A stretch of 64,000 nt of DNA from Halalkalibacter oceani (lineage in GTDB: Bacteria > Bacillota > Bacilli > Bacillales > Bacillaceae_D): NCBI RefSeq assembly GCF_023715605.1, contig NZ_JAMBOL010000010.1:1-64000 (forward strand), written 5' to 3'. Of the stretch, positions 33,495-42,495 are shown one piece after another (position 1 is the stretch's first letter; every line of letters starts with the position of its first letter). The notes beneath the pieces are model-generated. The model was not told the DNA's origin, made no database searches, and saw only the letters and a program-made list of their open reading frames with translations. The translations under genes were made by a program, and so were the position numbers.

Positions 33495-34445
33495 TTATCT
33501 GCTGACGTCTTCTCCTGTCGCATTCATAAAGTTCTCTACCTCATATTTTTCAGGCAGTCCCTCGACATCCCCATTAATCATCGTGACCATCGCTCCGACA
33601 GCATTTCCGCGCTGGACAGCCTGCTCAATTGAAAGACCGTCAAGCAAGCCGGACGTGAAGCCTGCGGCAAAGCCGTCTCCGGCGCCGACCGGATCCACAA
33701 TCTGATCGACCTTAAAGCCTGAAACAAGCTTGCTTTCCTCATTCGTAAAATAGTAAGCTCCTTTGGCGCCTACTTTTAAAACGACGAGAGAGGCACCTTG
33801 ATCGAGGAAGAGGCGGCCGAGCGTTTCAGGATCACTTTCCCCGAACATGAACTTCCCTTCATCGATTCCGGGCAGAATAATATCAACCTGTGCAGCAAGA
33901 TCGAGCAGCACGCGGCGCGCTTTATCCTCCGTCCAGAGCTTTTTTCTCAAGTTTGGATCAAAGATAATTTTCACATCATGCTTCTTGGCGATCGCGATCG
34001 CTTCATTTATCGCTTCATGACAGCTTTCACTTAAAGCAGGCGTAATCCCTGAAATATGAAGATATTTCGCCTGAGCGATATAGTCTTCCCGGATATCCTC
34101 CATACTCAGCCGGCTGGCAGCCGATCCTTTGCGATAATATTGAACTCTCACTTCATTGGCGCTGCGGATTTCCTTAAAATAAATCCCCGTCGGCGCGCTG
34201 TCATCGACCTTGACCTGACTAACATCGACTCCTTCACCGCGAATAAACGCAAGCATTGCTTTCCCTAACTCATCATCGCCGACGCGGCTGATCCAGCCTG
34301 CTTGATGACCTAAGCGTGTCAGGCCGATTGCATAGTTCGATTCCGCGCCGCCAAACTTCCGCGAAAAGCTGTTGGCATATCTCATCAATCCAGTTGAATC
34401 AGGAGTGAAAAGTACCATCGTTTCACCCAAGGTAACAATATCCAT
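33495..34445 (-). CDS. kdgK: 2-keto-3-deoxy-aldonate kinase (PfkB family)
   Basis: Ribokinase-fold kinase of 316 aa with the N-terminal GG motif (FGGAESNYA, 31-39) and the C-terminal DPVGAGDGFAAGF motif with catalytic Asp257. The YYRKGSAAS segment near 103-111 is typical of KDG kinases and contacts the substrate carboxylate. It phosphorylates KDG or KDGal at O6 with ATP, between DgoD and the aldolase in the pathway. It lies 107 bases after dgoD and 23 before the aldolase start. Confidence 0.88.
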   Translation of the reverse strand: MDIVTLGETMVLFTPDSTGLMRYANSFSRKFGGAESNYAIGLTRLGHQAGWISRVGDDELGKAMLAFIRGEGVDVSQVKVDDSAPTGIYFKEIRSANEVRVQYYRKGSAASRLSMEDIREDYIAQAKYLHISGITPALSESCHEAINEAIAIAKKHDVKIIFDPNLRKKLWTEDKARRVLLDLAAQVDIILPGIDEGKFMFGESDPETLGRLFLDQGASLVVLKVGAKGAYYFTNEESKLVSGFKVDQIVDPVGAGDGFAAGFTSGLLDGLSIEQAVQRGNAVGAMVTMINGDVEGLPEKYEVENFMNATGEDVSR

Positions 34446-34552
34446 ATGACTCCCCCGTTTTCTAAAAAATCATCGCCCGGTAAAGAAAGTGAGGCCTCGG
34501 ACCTCCTGCCTTCACGCTCAAACCCGGGCTGCGGCCGTCCTTAGTGTAAGCC

Positions 34553-35701
34553 TCACCATTCAGCGACTGAACCATCGCGGTGACGCCAAACAGGATTTCT
34601 CCAGCGGTGGCCCTGCTCGGCCATTTTCCGTACTTTTTCTTCATTGATTGTGATTCCTAAACCAGGTCCCTGCGGAATCTGGACATGCCCGTCTTTATAC
34701 TGGAAAACAGATTTATCCGTGATATAGTCGAGCAAATCGCTTCCTTCATTATAATGAATGCCGAGACTCTGCTCCTGAATAAACGCATTATGTGCAGTCG
34801 CGTCAACCTGTAAACACGAAGCCAGTGCAATCGGTCCGAGTGGACAATGCGGCGCCAGCGCGACATCATAGGCTTCAGCCATCGAGGCGATTTTCTTGCA
34901 CTCTGTAATCCCCCCCGCATGGGACAGATCCGGCTGAATGACATCAACATAACCGTCTGCCAGCAGGCTCTTGAAATCCCAACGTGAAAACATTCTTTCC
35001 CCGGTTGCGATCGGCGTGCTCGTATGCTTGGCAATTTCCTTCAACGCCTCGTTATTTTCAGGAAGCACCGGTTCTTCAATAAACATCGGCCGGTACGGCT
35101 CAAGCTCTTTTACTAAAACTTTCGCCATCGGCTTATGGACTCGTCCATGAAAATCAATCCCGATGCCGACGCTATTTCCTACAGCTTCCCGAACGGCGGC
35201 AATGCGGGCGACGACTTCATCAACCTTGTCATAGGAATCGATGTACTGCATCTCCTCTGTCCCGTTCATTTTCACCGCAGTAAAGCCGGCATCAACGATA
35301 TCCTTCGCCGCTTTCCCGACATCGCTTGGACGATCTCCGCCGATCCATGAATAGACGCGAATCGAGTCACGACAAGCTCCGCCTAATAATTGGTAGACAG
35401 GCGCATTATAATACTTGCCTTTTATATCCCAAAGCGCCTGATCAATCCCGGCGATCGCGCTCATCAAAATCGGGCCGCCACGGTAAAAGCCGGCGCGGTA
35501 TAGCACATTCCAGTGGTCCTCAATCCGTAGAGGATCTTTTCCAATCAAAAAGTCGGCCATTTCGTTTACCGCTTCTTTTACTGTATTCGCTTTCCCTTCG
35601 ACAACCGGCTCGCCCCAGCCGACGATTCCTTCATCTGTTTCGATCTTTAAAAAACACCAGCGTGGAGGAACGATAAAGCATTCAAGTGATGTAATTTTCA
35701 T
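34553..35701 (-). CDS. dgoD: D-galactonate dehydratase
   Basis: Enolase-superfamily (mandelate racemase group) protein of 382 aa, the same length as E. coli DgoD. Metal ligands Asp183, Glu209 and Glu235 and acid/base residues His185 (DFHG) and His285 (APHCPLGP) fall at the same positions as in E. coli. It converts D-galactonate to 2-keto-3-deoxy-galactonate. ATG 35701 is chosen (AAGGGAG upstream); in-frame sequence to 35767 lies in the promoter region. First gene of the operon, followed by kinase and aldolase as in the De Ley-Doudoroff route. Confidence 0.9.
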   Translation of the reverse strand: MKITSLECFIVPPRWCFLKIETDEGIVGWGEPVVEGKANTVKEAVNEMADFLIGKDPLRIEDHWNVLYRAGFYRGGPILMSAIAGIDQALWDIKGKYYNAPVYQLLGGACRDSIRVYSWIGGDRPSDVGKAAKDIVDAGFTAVKMNGTEEMQYIDSYDKVDEVVARIAAVREAVGNSVGIGIDFHGRVHKPMAKVLVKELEPYRPMFIEEPVLPENNEALKEIAKHTSTPIATGERMFSRWDFKSLLADGYVDVIQPDLSHAGGITECKKIASMAEAYDVALAPHCPLGPIALASCLQVDATAHNAFIQEQSLGIHYNEGSDLLDYITDKSVFQYKDGHVQIPQGPGLGITINEEKVRKMAEQGHRWRNPVWRHRDGSVAEW

Positions 35702-35765
35702 TCTCGTAATCTCCCTTTCTCCCTGATTATCATTTCTTTTCCCTACTAAAATAGATCGATTTGAC

Positions 35766-35819
35766 ATTATAAAACTAAGTTTTCGAGATTATGTAAAGAG
35801 TATAGCCTTGAAAACAAGG
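35766..35819 (-). promoter_or_regulatory. Promoter region of the galactonate operon with two palindromes
   Basis: A minus-strand TATAAT (35766-35771) overlaps the palindrome AAAACTAAGTTTT (35771-35783), and a second palindrome CCTTGAAAACAAGG lies at 35806-35819. No good -35 at 17 bases is seen, which suits a regulated promoter. A weak cre-like GCGCTTTCA is at 35829-35837. Confidence 0.4.
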
Positions 35820-35989
35820 CAAAATAAGGCGCTTTCATTTATCCTAATTGTAGGTGAAAACGATGGTAAAAGCAATATCATCGATTAATTTTTTTAGAAA
35901 GCAGCCTTTCTTCGAGCTACGAAAAAGGACGTTGTTCAGTGGCTTCGCTCTATCTAGGCTGTTTTTTTACCTTTAACCCAGCTCACTTC

Positions 35990-36216
35990 TGCTAGTGTGA
36001 TCGCAGGGACTTTTCAGCAGGAAACGTTTTTGGCTGATTTGCCAAAATCAAAGTCGACAAAGTTTCGCAAAAGCGAGACGGTCGACAGGCTTGTTTGGTA
36101 GAAGGATTTGTCTCGATCCAGAGCTGCGAACCCGCTCCCGGGTTGGGGGGTACGCTTTCCGCAGCAGTCGGACCTCCCATCCCGTCCGCTTTGTCTTGGG
36201 GGATGCTTGACCATAA
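35990..36216. other. GC-rich non-genic block next to the IS remnant
   Basis: Within the 699-base gene-free stretch 35702-36400. All three minus-strand frames of this block stay open for 60-85 codons, with Arg/Pro/Ser-rich nonsense-like products, and it abuts the IS1182-like fragment. It contains small palindromes near 36035-36055. I read it as part of a decayed repeat or mobile element, not as a gene. A hairpin-like segment also lies at 35896-35970. Confidence 0.35.
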
Positions 36217-36315
36217 ATAGAGAGATCTATGTAAGACGGAAAGCAACGATTGAACGTCTCTTTAAAGATTTGAAACAAAAGCACAGGTTGCGTTGGTGTC
36301 TACGGTCTGAAGAGA
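36217..36315 (+). mobile_element. IS1182-family transposase C-terminal fragment (second remnant)
   Basis: The plus strand encodes REIYVRRKATIERLFKDLKQ followed by KHRLRWCLRSEET, close to the IS1182-type TIERxFADxKEKHxxRW motif. Only about 33 codons remain. The first 40 bases match the remnant at 10880-10918 exactly, after which the two diverge, so they derive from related elements. Confidence 0.6.
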
Positions 36316-36351
36316 CTGTTTTGTCCCAGTCTCTTCCGTTTCACAAAAGCC

Positions 36352-36383
36352 GGTCCAAAAGGGTCATCATTCCCTTTTAGACC
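36352..36383. terminator. Terminator after ohr
   Basis: GGTCCAAAAGGG (36352-36363) pairs with CCCTTTTAGACC (36372-36383), 18 bases downstream of the minus-strand ohr stop codon. Confidence 0.65.
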
Positions 36384-36400
36384 GCCCCAGCAAGCTTGTT

Positions 36401-36823
36401 TTATTGGACCGTTGTTTTCAACTCAACGTCAATATTGCCGCGTGTCGCTTTTGAATAAGGACAGAATTGATGCGCTTTTTCAACAAGCTGCTCCGCTTCT
36501 TCCTGATTTACCCCTTTTATACGGGCATGGAGGACTACGCCGATTTTAAAGCCGTTATCAGCCGGATCTTCCAACAGGCTTACCTTTGCTTCAAGCTCAG
36601 ACTCGATGTCTTTCTTTTCTTTTGAAGCGATTAGATTCAGCGCTCCATCAAAGCATGCCGCATAGCCGGCCGCGAATAGCTGTTCCGGGTTTGTCCCTTC
36701 CGTTGAAGAAGTTTGTCCCGTTGGCATGACGAGATTATGATCAATCACACCGTTGTCTGATGTCACTTTTCCATTTCTTCCGCCGACCGCTTTTGCCTGG
36801 GCGGTGAATTTCACATTGGCCAT
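36401..36823 (-). CDS. ohr: Organic hydroperoxide resistance protein (Ohr/OsmC family)
   Basis: Small peroxidase of 140 aa with the two Ohr cysteines: Cys57 in AACFDGAL and Cys121 in FCPYSKATRGN, the latter context being diagnostic of Ohr rather than OsmC. It reduces organic hydroperoxides using a dithiol cofactor in the cytoplasm. ATG 36823 has AAAGGAGG seven bases upstream; the open frame continues to 36925 but without a ribosome site and beyond family length. It is divergent from the MBL hydrolase gene; no ohrR is visible nearby. Confidence 0.92.
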   Translation of the reverse strand: MANVKFTAQAKAVGGRNGKVTSDNGVIDHNLVMPTGQTSSTEGTNPEQLFAAGYAACFDGALNLIASKEKKDIESELEAKVSLLEDPADNGFKIGVVLHARIKGVNQEEAEQLVEKAHQFCPYSKATRGNIDVELKTTVQ

Positions 36824-36959
36824 TTTATTTCCTCCTTTAGCTTGTCTAAAACTGTTTCTTCTTTTTGTATTGACGCCATGTTGCGATTTCAAACATGACA
36901 TATTTACACACGAAGCATCACACACTACTTTTATAGCTTGTACACAAGGAGGAAAAAAT

Positions 36960-37826
36960 ATGAAGCAACAAAAAGCCCCTTCATCCGCGACCCCATTTCC
37001 CTATATTCCGATGACTTCCCTGACGGACGGCGTCAGCCAACGTATCGCCACTGACCTGTACTGCCTGCCGATCCAAATTGTTAATGTTTGCTTTATTGGC
37101 AATCCGCAAATCGAACATGAATGGGTGCTTGTAGATACAGGCATGCCAAAATCCGCGGAGCATATTTATGACTTTCTACGCGATTCTTTTGGAAAGGTGA
37201 CCGCCCCGAAAGCGATTCTGCTTACCCACGGTCACTTTGACCATGTCGGAACGGTTATCGAGCTTTCTGAAGCCTGGGATGCTCCCGTCTACGCACATGA
37301 GGCTGAGCTTCCTTTTCTTACTGGAGAAGCCGACTATCCGGAGCCGGACGGAACGGTGGAGGGCGGGCTGCTCGCTAAGCTTTCTCCTCTTTTCCCAAAT
37401 GAGGCGATTACCCTTTCAAGCCGTCTAAACGTCTTGCCCGAAGATGGAAGCGTTCCTTTTTTACACGACTGGAAATGGCTTCATACACCCGGTCATTCAC
37501 CAGGCCATGTCTCCTTTTTTCGCGAACATGACCGCACGCTGATCGCCGGGGACGCGTTTGTTACTGTAAGACAGGATTCTCTTTACAAAGTGCTGACCCA
37601 GAAGATTGAAATAAGCGGCCCTCCCCGTTATTTGACAACCGATTGGCAGGCGGCCTGGGACTCTGTTCGCAAGCTGGCTGCGCTTGAGCCTTCTGTCGCT
37701 GTCACCGGTCATGGACTGCCAATGTTCGGCCAGGATTTACGAGACAAGCTTCATCAGCTCACTGAGCACTTTGCGGAATGGGCGATTCCGGACCACGGCC
37801 GCTATGTCGATAAGCCGCTTCATTAG
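36960..37826 (+). CDS. MBL-fold metallo-hydrolase
   Basis: Metallo-beta-lactamase-fold hydrolase of 288 aa. Dinuclear zinc motif THGHFDH (His90, His92, Asp94, His95), a second histidine region HTPGHSPGH near 178-186, an AGDAF Asp near 200 and a TGHG His near 248 complete the metal site. The substrate cannot be assigned; similar Bacillus proteins include quinol-hydrolase-like and lactonase-like types. ATG 36960 follows AAGGAGG directly, and the in-frame extension to 36753 would run through the ohr gene. Divergently transcribed from ohr. Confidence 0.85.
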   Translation: MKQQKAPSSATPFPYIPMTSLTDGVSQRIATDLYCLPIQIVNVCFIGNPQIEHEWVLVDTGMPKSAEHIYDFLRDSFGKVTAPKAILLTHGHFDHVGTVIELSEAWDAPVYAHEAELPFLTGEADYPEPDGTVEGGLLAKLSPLFPNEAITLSSRLNVLPEDGSVPFLHDWKWLHTPGHSPGHVSFFREHDRTLIAGDAFVTVRQDSLYKVLTQKIEISGPPRYLTTDWQAAWDSVRKLAALEPSVAVTGHGLPMFGQDLRDKLHQLTEHFAEWAIPDHGRYVDKPLH

Positions 37827-37923
37827 TAACGTTTTGCTCGAAGGACAAAAAAGACAGCAGCTTTTGTCAGCAACTAACGATGACAATGCCGCTACCTTTA
37901 TAGCTGACGGGGATGCTCGATTT

Positions 37924-38253
37924 TCAGCTTGCTGAGTCATCCCCTTCAATCCGATAAAACGGAACCCAGACTGTCCGCCCTTCTTTCTTATAGCTTACAT
38001 AAAGCAACGTATCATAAAACGTGCTCATATAAATCTCTTTCCCGGCAAGGGCTCCCCCCTGCTCACTTACATAAACACCTGTCGGCTGATAGTAGCGCTC
38101 AGGATTTTCTTCAAACGAAATATAGCTGTTGCGATGCTCGTACACATGATTTTGATATGTAATGGTTCTAGGCAGATCATCTTTTTTTGCCAGACAGCCG
38201 TTTAACACTAGCATGATCACGACCGTTTGCAATAAGAAAGATTGCTTTCTCAT
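37924..38253 (-). CDS. Small predicted lipoprotein, unknown
   Basis: Protein of 109 aa with a short positively charged N-terminus, a hydrophobic stretch and a lipobox-like LVLNGC (cysteine near residue 20), followed by a soluble domain rich in Tyr and Glu containing YQPTGVYVSEQGG. This suggests a surface lipoprotein. ATG 38253 is chosen because GGGAG lies eight bases upstream and the signal peptide then starts normally. I do not recognise the family. No operon partner is evident. Confidence 0.55.
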   Translation of the reverse strand: MRKQSFLLQTVVIMLVLNGCLAKKDDLPRTITYQNHVYEHRNSYISFEENPERYYQPTGVYVSEQGGALAGKEIYMSTFYDTLLYVSYKKEGRTVWVPFYRIEGDDSAS

Positions 38254-38426
38254 CAAACCAACTCCCATACCCATTATGATAGTATGTACGAGCAAAGCTG
38301 GGAAAGCGTTTCATTTAGGCTGAATGTTTTTTATCCTTTGTCATCTGAAAGCTGTTGAAAAAGGACGATTTTCAATGGCCTCTCGGCGCCGGGTACTAGG
38401 AGCTAATCTTTCCCACTATTTTTTGT

Positions 38427-39155
38427 TCATAGAAAGTCATATCTGTTTAAATAATCGCGAACTTCTTCCAATTTCTCTCTCCCGGCTTCCAACGCGGCAA
38501 TTGCTTCTGTGCGGAAATCGTGAAAAACAGCCTCATTGCCGCCCGCCCTGTCATACAATTTTAAGTCCGGCTGCTGATTGATCAGGATAAGCTCCTTCCC
38601 CTCTACCAACTCTTCCACCAGCCTTGTCAGCGTCGGCATTGAGCAAACCCAGCCAAACTGCTTAAGCAGCTGCTGCCGGAGATCCGAAGCCGAACAGGCC
38701 TCACTTTTCCCTTGCATCACCTTCATAATTAAAAAAGGCAAAACCTTTTTATACTCTAAATATTGGCCAATAAACGGGAAATCTACCTCTGTCAAAGATG
38801 ATTTGAACCGTTCAGCAGTTGCGGAGTGACAGCGTTGAACCGTTTGATCGAGACACATCAGATGCGCTTCAATGACCCGCCTCCATTCCCTGCATTGAAC
38901 TTTTAAGTATTCCTTTCCAGTCATCGTAATCGTAAACGGTTTTTGAGGATGATGATAGGAAGGCATTAAATAACCTTGATATGTAAGAGACTTATAAAGA
39001 TTGTTCACCTTTGACCTTATCGTAGAGGAGCGTTTGAACAACGAAAAATAGAGTGGAAGATTGGTTGAAATAGCGTTTGTCTCCTCACCGAGATAAATTC
39101 GATGTAATACGAGCCAAGAGAGTAATGTTTTTTTTGTTAAAACTTCTTTTTTCAT
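38427..39155 (-). CDS. Hypothetical protein with PadR-like winged-helix features
   Basis: Protein of 242 aa. Residues about 35-85 (IRSKVNNLYKSLTYQGYL, then FTITMTGKEYL) resemble the wing of PadR-type regulators; a second such segment (PTLTRLVEELVEGKELI) lies near 175-190. No catalytic motif is visible. It may be a DNA-binding regulator of the divergent acyl-CoA-dehydrogenase-like gene. GGAGG lies about 10 bases before ATG 39155. Assignment is tentative. Confidence 0.5.
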   Translation of the reverse strand: MKKEVLTKKTLLSWLVLHRIYLGEETNAISTNLPLYFSLFKRSSTIRSKVNNLYKSLTYQGYLMPSYHHPQKPFTITMTGKEYLKVQCREWRRVIEAHLMCLDQTVQRCHSATAERFKSSLTEVDFPFIGQYLEYKKVLPFLIMKVMQGKSEACSASDLRQQLLKQFGWVCSMPTLTRLVEELVEGKELILINQQPDLKLYDRAGGNEAVFHDFRTEAIAALEAGREKLEEVRDYLNRYDFL

Positions 39156-39364
39156 TCGATCTGTATTCCTCCAGGCGTCAAAAAGCTAAATGACTTCTTT
39201 TTTCCTTTCAAGAAATCTCTTCTCCTTGTCTCTACCTCCTTTTCTAAATTTTATCTGAAAGGAGAAGCCGTCCTTATTATACCATATTTTGCTTATTCAT
39301 ACGTCAACCGTCTTAAAATTCCGAATATTGTTTTCGGACTTTTAGGCTCGCCGGAAAGATGTAG

Positions 39365-39370
39365 TATAAT
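39365..39370 (+). promoter_or_regulatory. Likely -10 box of the acyl-CoA-dehydrogenase-like gene
   Basis: Consensus TATAAT at 39365-39370, 29 bases before the start codon, but with a poor -35. Upstream at 39317 the sequence AATTCCGAATATT resembles half of a CymR site, and CCGAA...TTCGG (39321-39337) is an imperfect palindrome. The dependence on a regulator is inference. Confidence 0.4.
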
Positions 39371-39398
39371 GAAAGGAGAAAAAGATAGGAGGAAGAAA

Positions 39399-40559
39399 AT
39401 GGAGCGAAATCCTCAAACTGCAGATGAATGTCAACAGCTTCTCCGGCAAACGATTGTTCCATTTGCCGAAAGAGCCGCTTTTCATGATGAAGAAGCCAGC
39501 TTTCCATTTGAAAACCTTGAAGATTTAAAAAGAATCGGGTATCCGGCCTGGACTGTGCCGCGACAATTTGGCGGTCTGGAGCTTCCTTTACGAACCTGGC
39601 TTTCGTTTCAGGAAATGATCGCCCAAGCAGACGGAGCAACGGCCCTTTCAATCGGCTGGCATGTCGGGATTGCCTCTCAGCTCAATGTGAACGACACATG
39701 GCCAAAGCCGGTGCTCGATCGCGTCTATCAGGATATCGTCGATTCCGGCGCGCTGCTTAACGCCGCAGCAACTGAACCGGAGACCGGGAGCCCGACCCGT
39801 GGTGGGAAACCAACAACAAAAGCAATCAAAACAGCAGACGGCTGGCTGATAAATGGACGAAAGTCGTTTACTTCGATGGCGCCAGCTCTTGATTATATAC
39901 TTGTTACAGCTACATTGCCTGATGGAGAGGTCGGTCAATTCCTTTTACACCACTCCGATCCGGGTATCCGTATTGACGAAACATGGAATACGATTTCGAT
40001 GCGGGCAACGGCCAGCCACGATCTTTATTTGGTGCAAGTCGAATTGCCGGCCGACCGCCTTGTGGAACGGATCACCCCCGGGCCGAAAAAGCCGGCTGGC
40101 TGGTTGTTGCACATCCCCGCCTGTTATCTCGGGATTGCCCAGGCGGCCCAGGACTTTGCGGTTTCCTTCGCTTCGACCTATTCGCCAAACAGCTTGAACG
40201 GGCCGATTAAGGATTTGCCTAATGTTCAGATGAAGCTCGGCGAGAATGAAGCCTCGCTCCTCCAGGCGCGGTACTTCTTATATGGAGTCGCACAAAAATG
40301 GGATGAAGCGACCGCCGATCAAAGACAGCAGATGCAGCCGGAACTAGGGGCGGTTAAATTGAAAGCCGTCAATGCCGCGCTTGACATCGTCGACCGGGCG
40401 ATGCGTGTCGTCGGCGCGGAAAGTTTATTTAAAAAGCACCCTCTGCAGCGCTACTACCGCGATGTCAGAGCCGGGCTTCATAATCCGCCGATGGATGACA
40501 GCACGCTGCTAATGCTGGCTGCCAATGTGCTTCGTACGAGGACGGACGGCGAACGTTAA
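39399..40559 (+). CDS. Acyl-CoA-dehydrogenase-like flavoprotein (YdbM type)
   Basis: Protein of 386 aa with the three-domain acyl-CoA dehydrogenase layout: helical N-domain (LKRIGYPAWTVPRQFGG, 49-65), middle domain (AATEPETGSPTRGG near 128) and helical C-domain (MRVVGAESLFKKHPLQRYYRDVRAG near 343). It resembles B. subtilis YdbM, a CymR-regulated protein connected with sulfur metabolism, and DszC-like monooxygenases. A role in organosulfur use beside metQNI is an inference. ATG 39399 has AGGAGG upstream. Confidence 0.75.
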   Translation: MERNPQTADECQQLLRQTIVPFAERAAFHDEEASFPFENLEDLKRIGYPAWTVPRQFGGLELPLRTWLSFQEMIAQADGATALSIGWHVGIASQLNVNDTWPKPVLDRVYQDIVDSGALLNAAATEPETGSPTRGGKPTTKAIKTADGWLINGRKSFTSMAPALDYILVTATLPDGEVGQFLLHHSDPGIRIDETWNTISMRATASHDLYLVQVELPADRLVERITPGPKKPAGWLLHIPACYLGIAQAAQDFAVSFASTYSPNSLNGPIKDLPNVQMKLGENEASLLQARYFLYGVAQKWDEATADQRQQMQPELGAVKLKAVNAALDIVDRAMRVVGAESLFKKHPLQRYYRDVRAGLHNPPMDDSTLLMLAANVLRTRTDGER

Positions 40560-40614
40560 AAGATTCGAGGACGGACCCCATGAGTCCAGCCTCGAAGCAA
40601 TAAGCGGTTAGTTG

Positions 40615-40655
40615 AAAAGCTCAGACCGGAGAAATCCGCTTCGGTCTGAGCTTTT
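40615..40655. terminator. Bidirectional terminator between flavoprotein gene and metI
   Basis: AAAAGCTCAGACCG (40615-40628) pairs with CGGTCTGAGCTTTT (40642-40655). It lies between convergent genes. A second hairpin, TTCGAGG...CCTCGAA, is at 40564-40596. Confidence 0.85.
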
Positions 40656-40698
40656 CGCTCGTCAATCCGTCTGCTGTTTCTTTCGAAAGTCACTTTTG

Positions 40699-41370
40699 TT
40701 AGTCCTTCTTCAGCTTTGCGGCAATTCGGTTGCCTAAGGACTGGAGCCCCTGAACGAGAATGATCAAAATAATGACGGTCGCATACATCACATCAGGCTC
40801 ATAGCGCAAATGACCGAAACGGTACGCAAGGTCTCCCAAGCCACCGGCCCCGACCAAACCGGCCATCGCGGTAGCGCCAATCAGACCAATTGTCGCAATC
40901 GTTAAGCCGAGAATCAAGGATGGACGTGCTTCCCGTACCATGACATTCCAGATAATATGCCTTGTTTTGATGCCCATCGCTTCATAGGCTTCAAGCACGC
41001 CCTTATCGACTTCAAGCAAGGCTGACTCCATTAAACGGGCGATATACGGAGCAGTATAGACAACAAGGGGAACGATAACCCCTTTTACGCCCATCGATGT
41101 TCCGACAACGAGCTTCGTAAATGGCAAAATAAAAAACAGGAGAATAATGAACGGAATAGAGCGAATCACATTAATCACAGCATTTAGCAGCTGATACACA
41201 TATTTGTTCTCCAAGCTTTTATTCGGTCTTGTTAAAACCAGCAGCGTACCCAGTGGCAAAGCTATGATAATGGAAATGATCAGCGAGATCGACACCATTT
41301 GGAACGTTTCAATCGAAGCCTTCCAAATCGCTTCGCCCCAGTTATCAAAAAATTCATTGATACCATTCAT
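40699..41370 (-). CDS. metI: Methionine ABC transporter permease
   Basis: Permease of 223 aa with about five helices and the ABC-coupling EAA-type loop LEAYEAMGIKTRHIIWNVM (residues about 137-155). It forms the membrane channel of the MetNIQ importer for L- or D-methionine. Its ATG overlaps the metN stop codon, giving tight coupling. Last gene of the operon, closed by a bidirectional hairpin. Confidence 0.93.
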   Translation of the reverse strand: MNGINEFFDNWGEAIWKASIETFQMVSISLIISIIIALPLGTLLVLTRPNKSLENKYVYQLLNAVINVIRSIPFIILLFFILPFTKLVVGTSMGVKGVIVPLVVYTAPYIARLMESALLEVDKGVLEAYEAMGIKTRHIIWNVMVREARPSLILGLTIATIGLIGATAMAGLVGAGGLGDLAYRFGHLRYEPDVMYATVIILIILVQGLQSLGNRIAAKLKKD

Positions 41371-42386
41371 GGACCATCCACCCTTTCTACATACACTCCC
41401 TCTTCAACAAGGAAGGCAATCGCTGCTTCCGTCTGTTCCACCGAACCTTGCAAATGGACGATCATTCGCCCGTACGGTTCATTTTTCAGCTGAACAATAT
41501 TGCCCGACATAATATTTGTATAAACGTCAAATCGCTTCGCCACTTCGGCTAAAGCCGGCTTCCCCGTTGATTGTCCGACAAACGCCAGCCGGATGATCGG
41601 GCCCTGCTGATGAAGAGACATCAGTACTTCTTCAGGAATATCTTCCGGAAACAGACTATTCATAAATTTCTTCGTCGTCTCGTGCGCCGCCTTGGAAAAA
41701 ATATCAATAACCCTGCCTTCCTCGATCACTTTCCCGTTTTCCATAACCGCAACCCGGTCGCATATTTTTTGGATGACGTGCATTTCGTGCGTAATCAGTA
41801 AAATTGTAATCCCGAATTCCTGGTTAATTTTCAGCAACAGCTCCAAAATGGCTTCCGTCGTTTCCGGATCAAGCGCACTCGTCGCTTCATCACTTAACAA
41901 TACCTCTGGCTCGTGGGAAAGAGCGCGGGCGATCGCAACACGTTGCTTTTGCCCGCCGGATAGCTGAGCCGGATAGGAATCAGCTTTTTCTTCCAGCCCG
42001 ACGACGTCAAGGTATTTTTTCACCCGCCGATCAATTTCAGATTTCGGCACTCCGGTCAGCTTTAGCGGGATCGCAATATTTTCATAAACGGTCGCCGTCT
42101 TCAATAAGTTAAATCCCTGAAAAATCATGCCGATATTTTTTCGCGCTTCTCTTAATTTTGGAGCAGCGAGCTTTGTCATTTCCACTCCGTTGACGCGTAT
42201 GCTTCCTTCCGTCGGGCGTTCAAGCATATTGACACAGCGAATCAGCGTGCTCTTTCCCGCGCCGCTATAGCCGATCACGCCATATATTTCCCCTTTTTTC
42301 ACATGTAGTGAGACATCATTTAACGCGTGTACGCTCCTTTTCTTTGCGGAGAAAATTTTATTCACTTGGTTTAATTCAATCATCAC
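41367..42386 (-). CDS. metN: Methionine ABC transporter ATP-binding protein
   Basis: ATPase of 339 aa: Walker A GYSGAGKST (39-47), signature LSGGQKQR (142-149), Walker B VLLSDE (162-167), and the C-terminal NIL regulatory domain (about 265-339) that senses methionine in MetN proteins. It energises MetI. The reading frame opens with GTG followed immediately by ATG (42383); both suit the AAGGAG site. A hairpin separates it from metQ. Confidence 0.93.
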   Translation of the reverse strand: MMIELNQVNKIFSAKKRSVHALNDVSLHVKKGEIYGVIGYSGAGKSTLIRCVNMLERPTEGSIRVNGVEMTKLAAPKLREARKNIGMIFQGFNLLKTATVYENIAIPLKLTGVPKSEIDRRVKKYLDVVGLEEKADSYPAQLSGGQKQRVAIARALSHEPEVLLSDEATSALDPETTEAILELLLKINQEFGITILLITHEMHVIQKICDRVAVMENGKVIEEGRVIDIFSKAAHETTKKFMNSLFPEDIPEEVLMSLHQQGPIIRLAFVGQSTGKPALAEVAKRFDVYTNIMSGNIVQLKNEPYGRMIVHLQGSVEQTEAAIAFLVEEGVYVERVDGP

Positions 42387-42427
42387 TTTTCCACTCCTTA
42401 CTCTTTATAAAGTGATTTTCTACGGAC

Positions 42428-42461
42428 AGCGAGCAGGAAAGCACCCGCTTCCCTGCTCGCT
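42428..42461. terminator. Hairpin between metQ and metN
   Basis: AGCGAGCAGG...CCTGCTCGCT with about 13 paired bases. Shares the ACAGCGAGCAGG sequence with the hairpin in the dctP-dctQ gap. Lies inside an operon after a binding-protein gene, so partial termination would give more MetQ than MetN/MetI. Confidence 0.5.
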
Positions 42462-42495
42462 ATCAACTCTCTGTTTGCCGTTCGGTTCACCAGGC

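Noticed and set aside
36753-36959. In-frame upstream extension of the MBL hydrolase.
   Set aside because: It would overlap the ohr gene and its promoter; AAGGAGG directly precedes ATG 36960.
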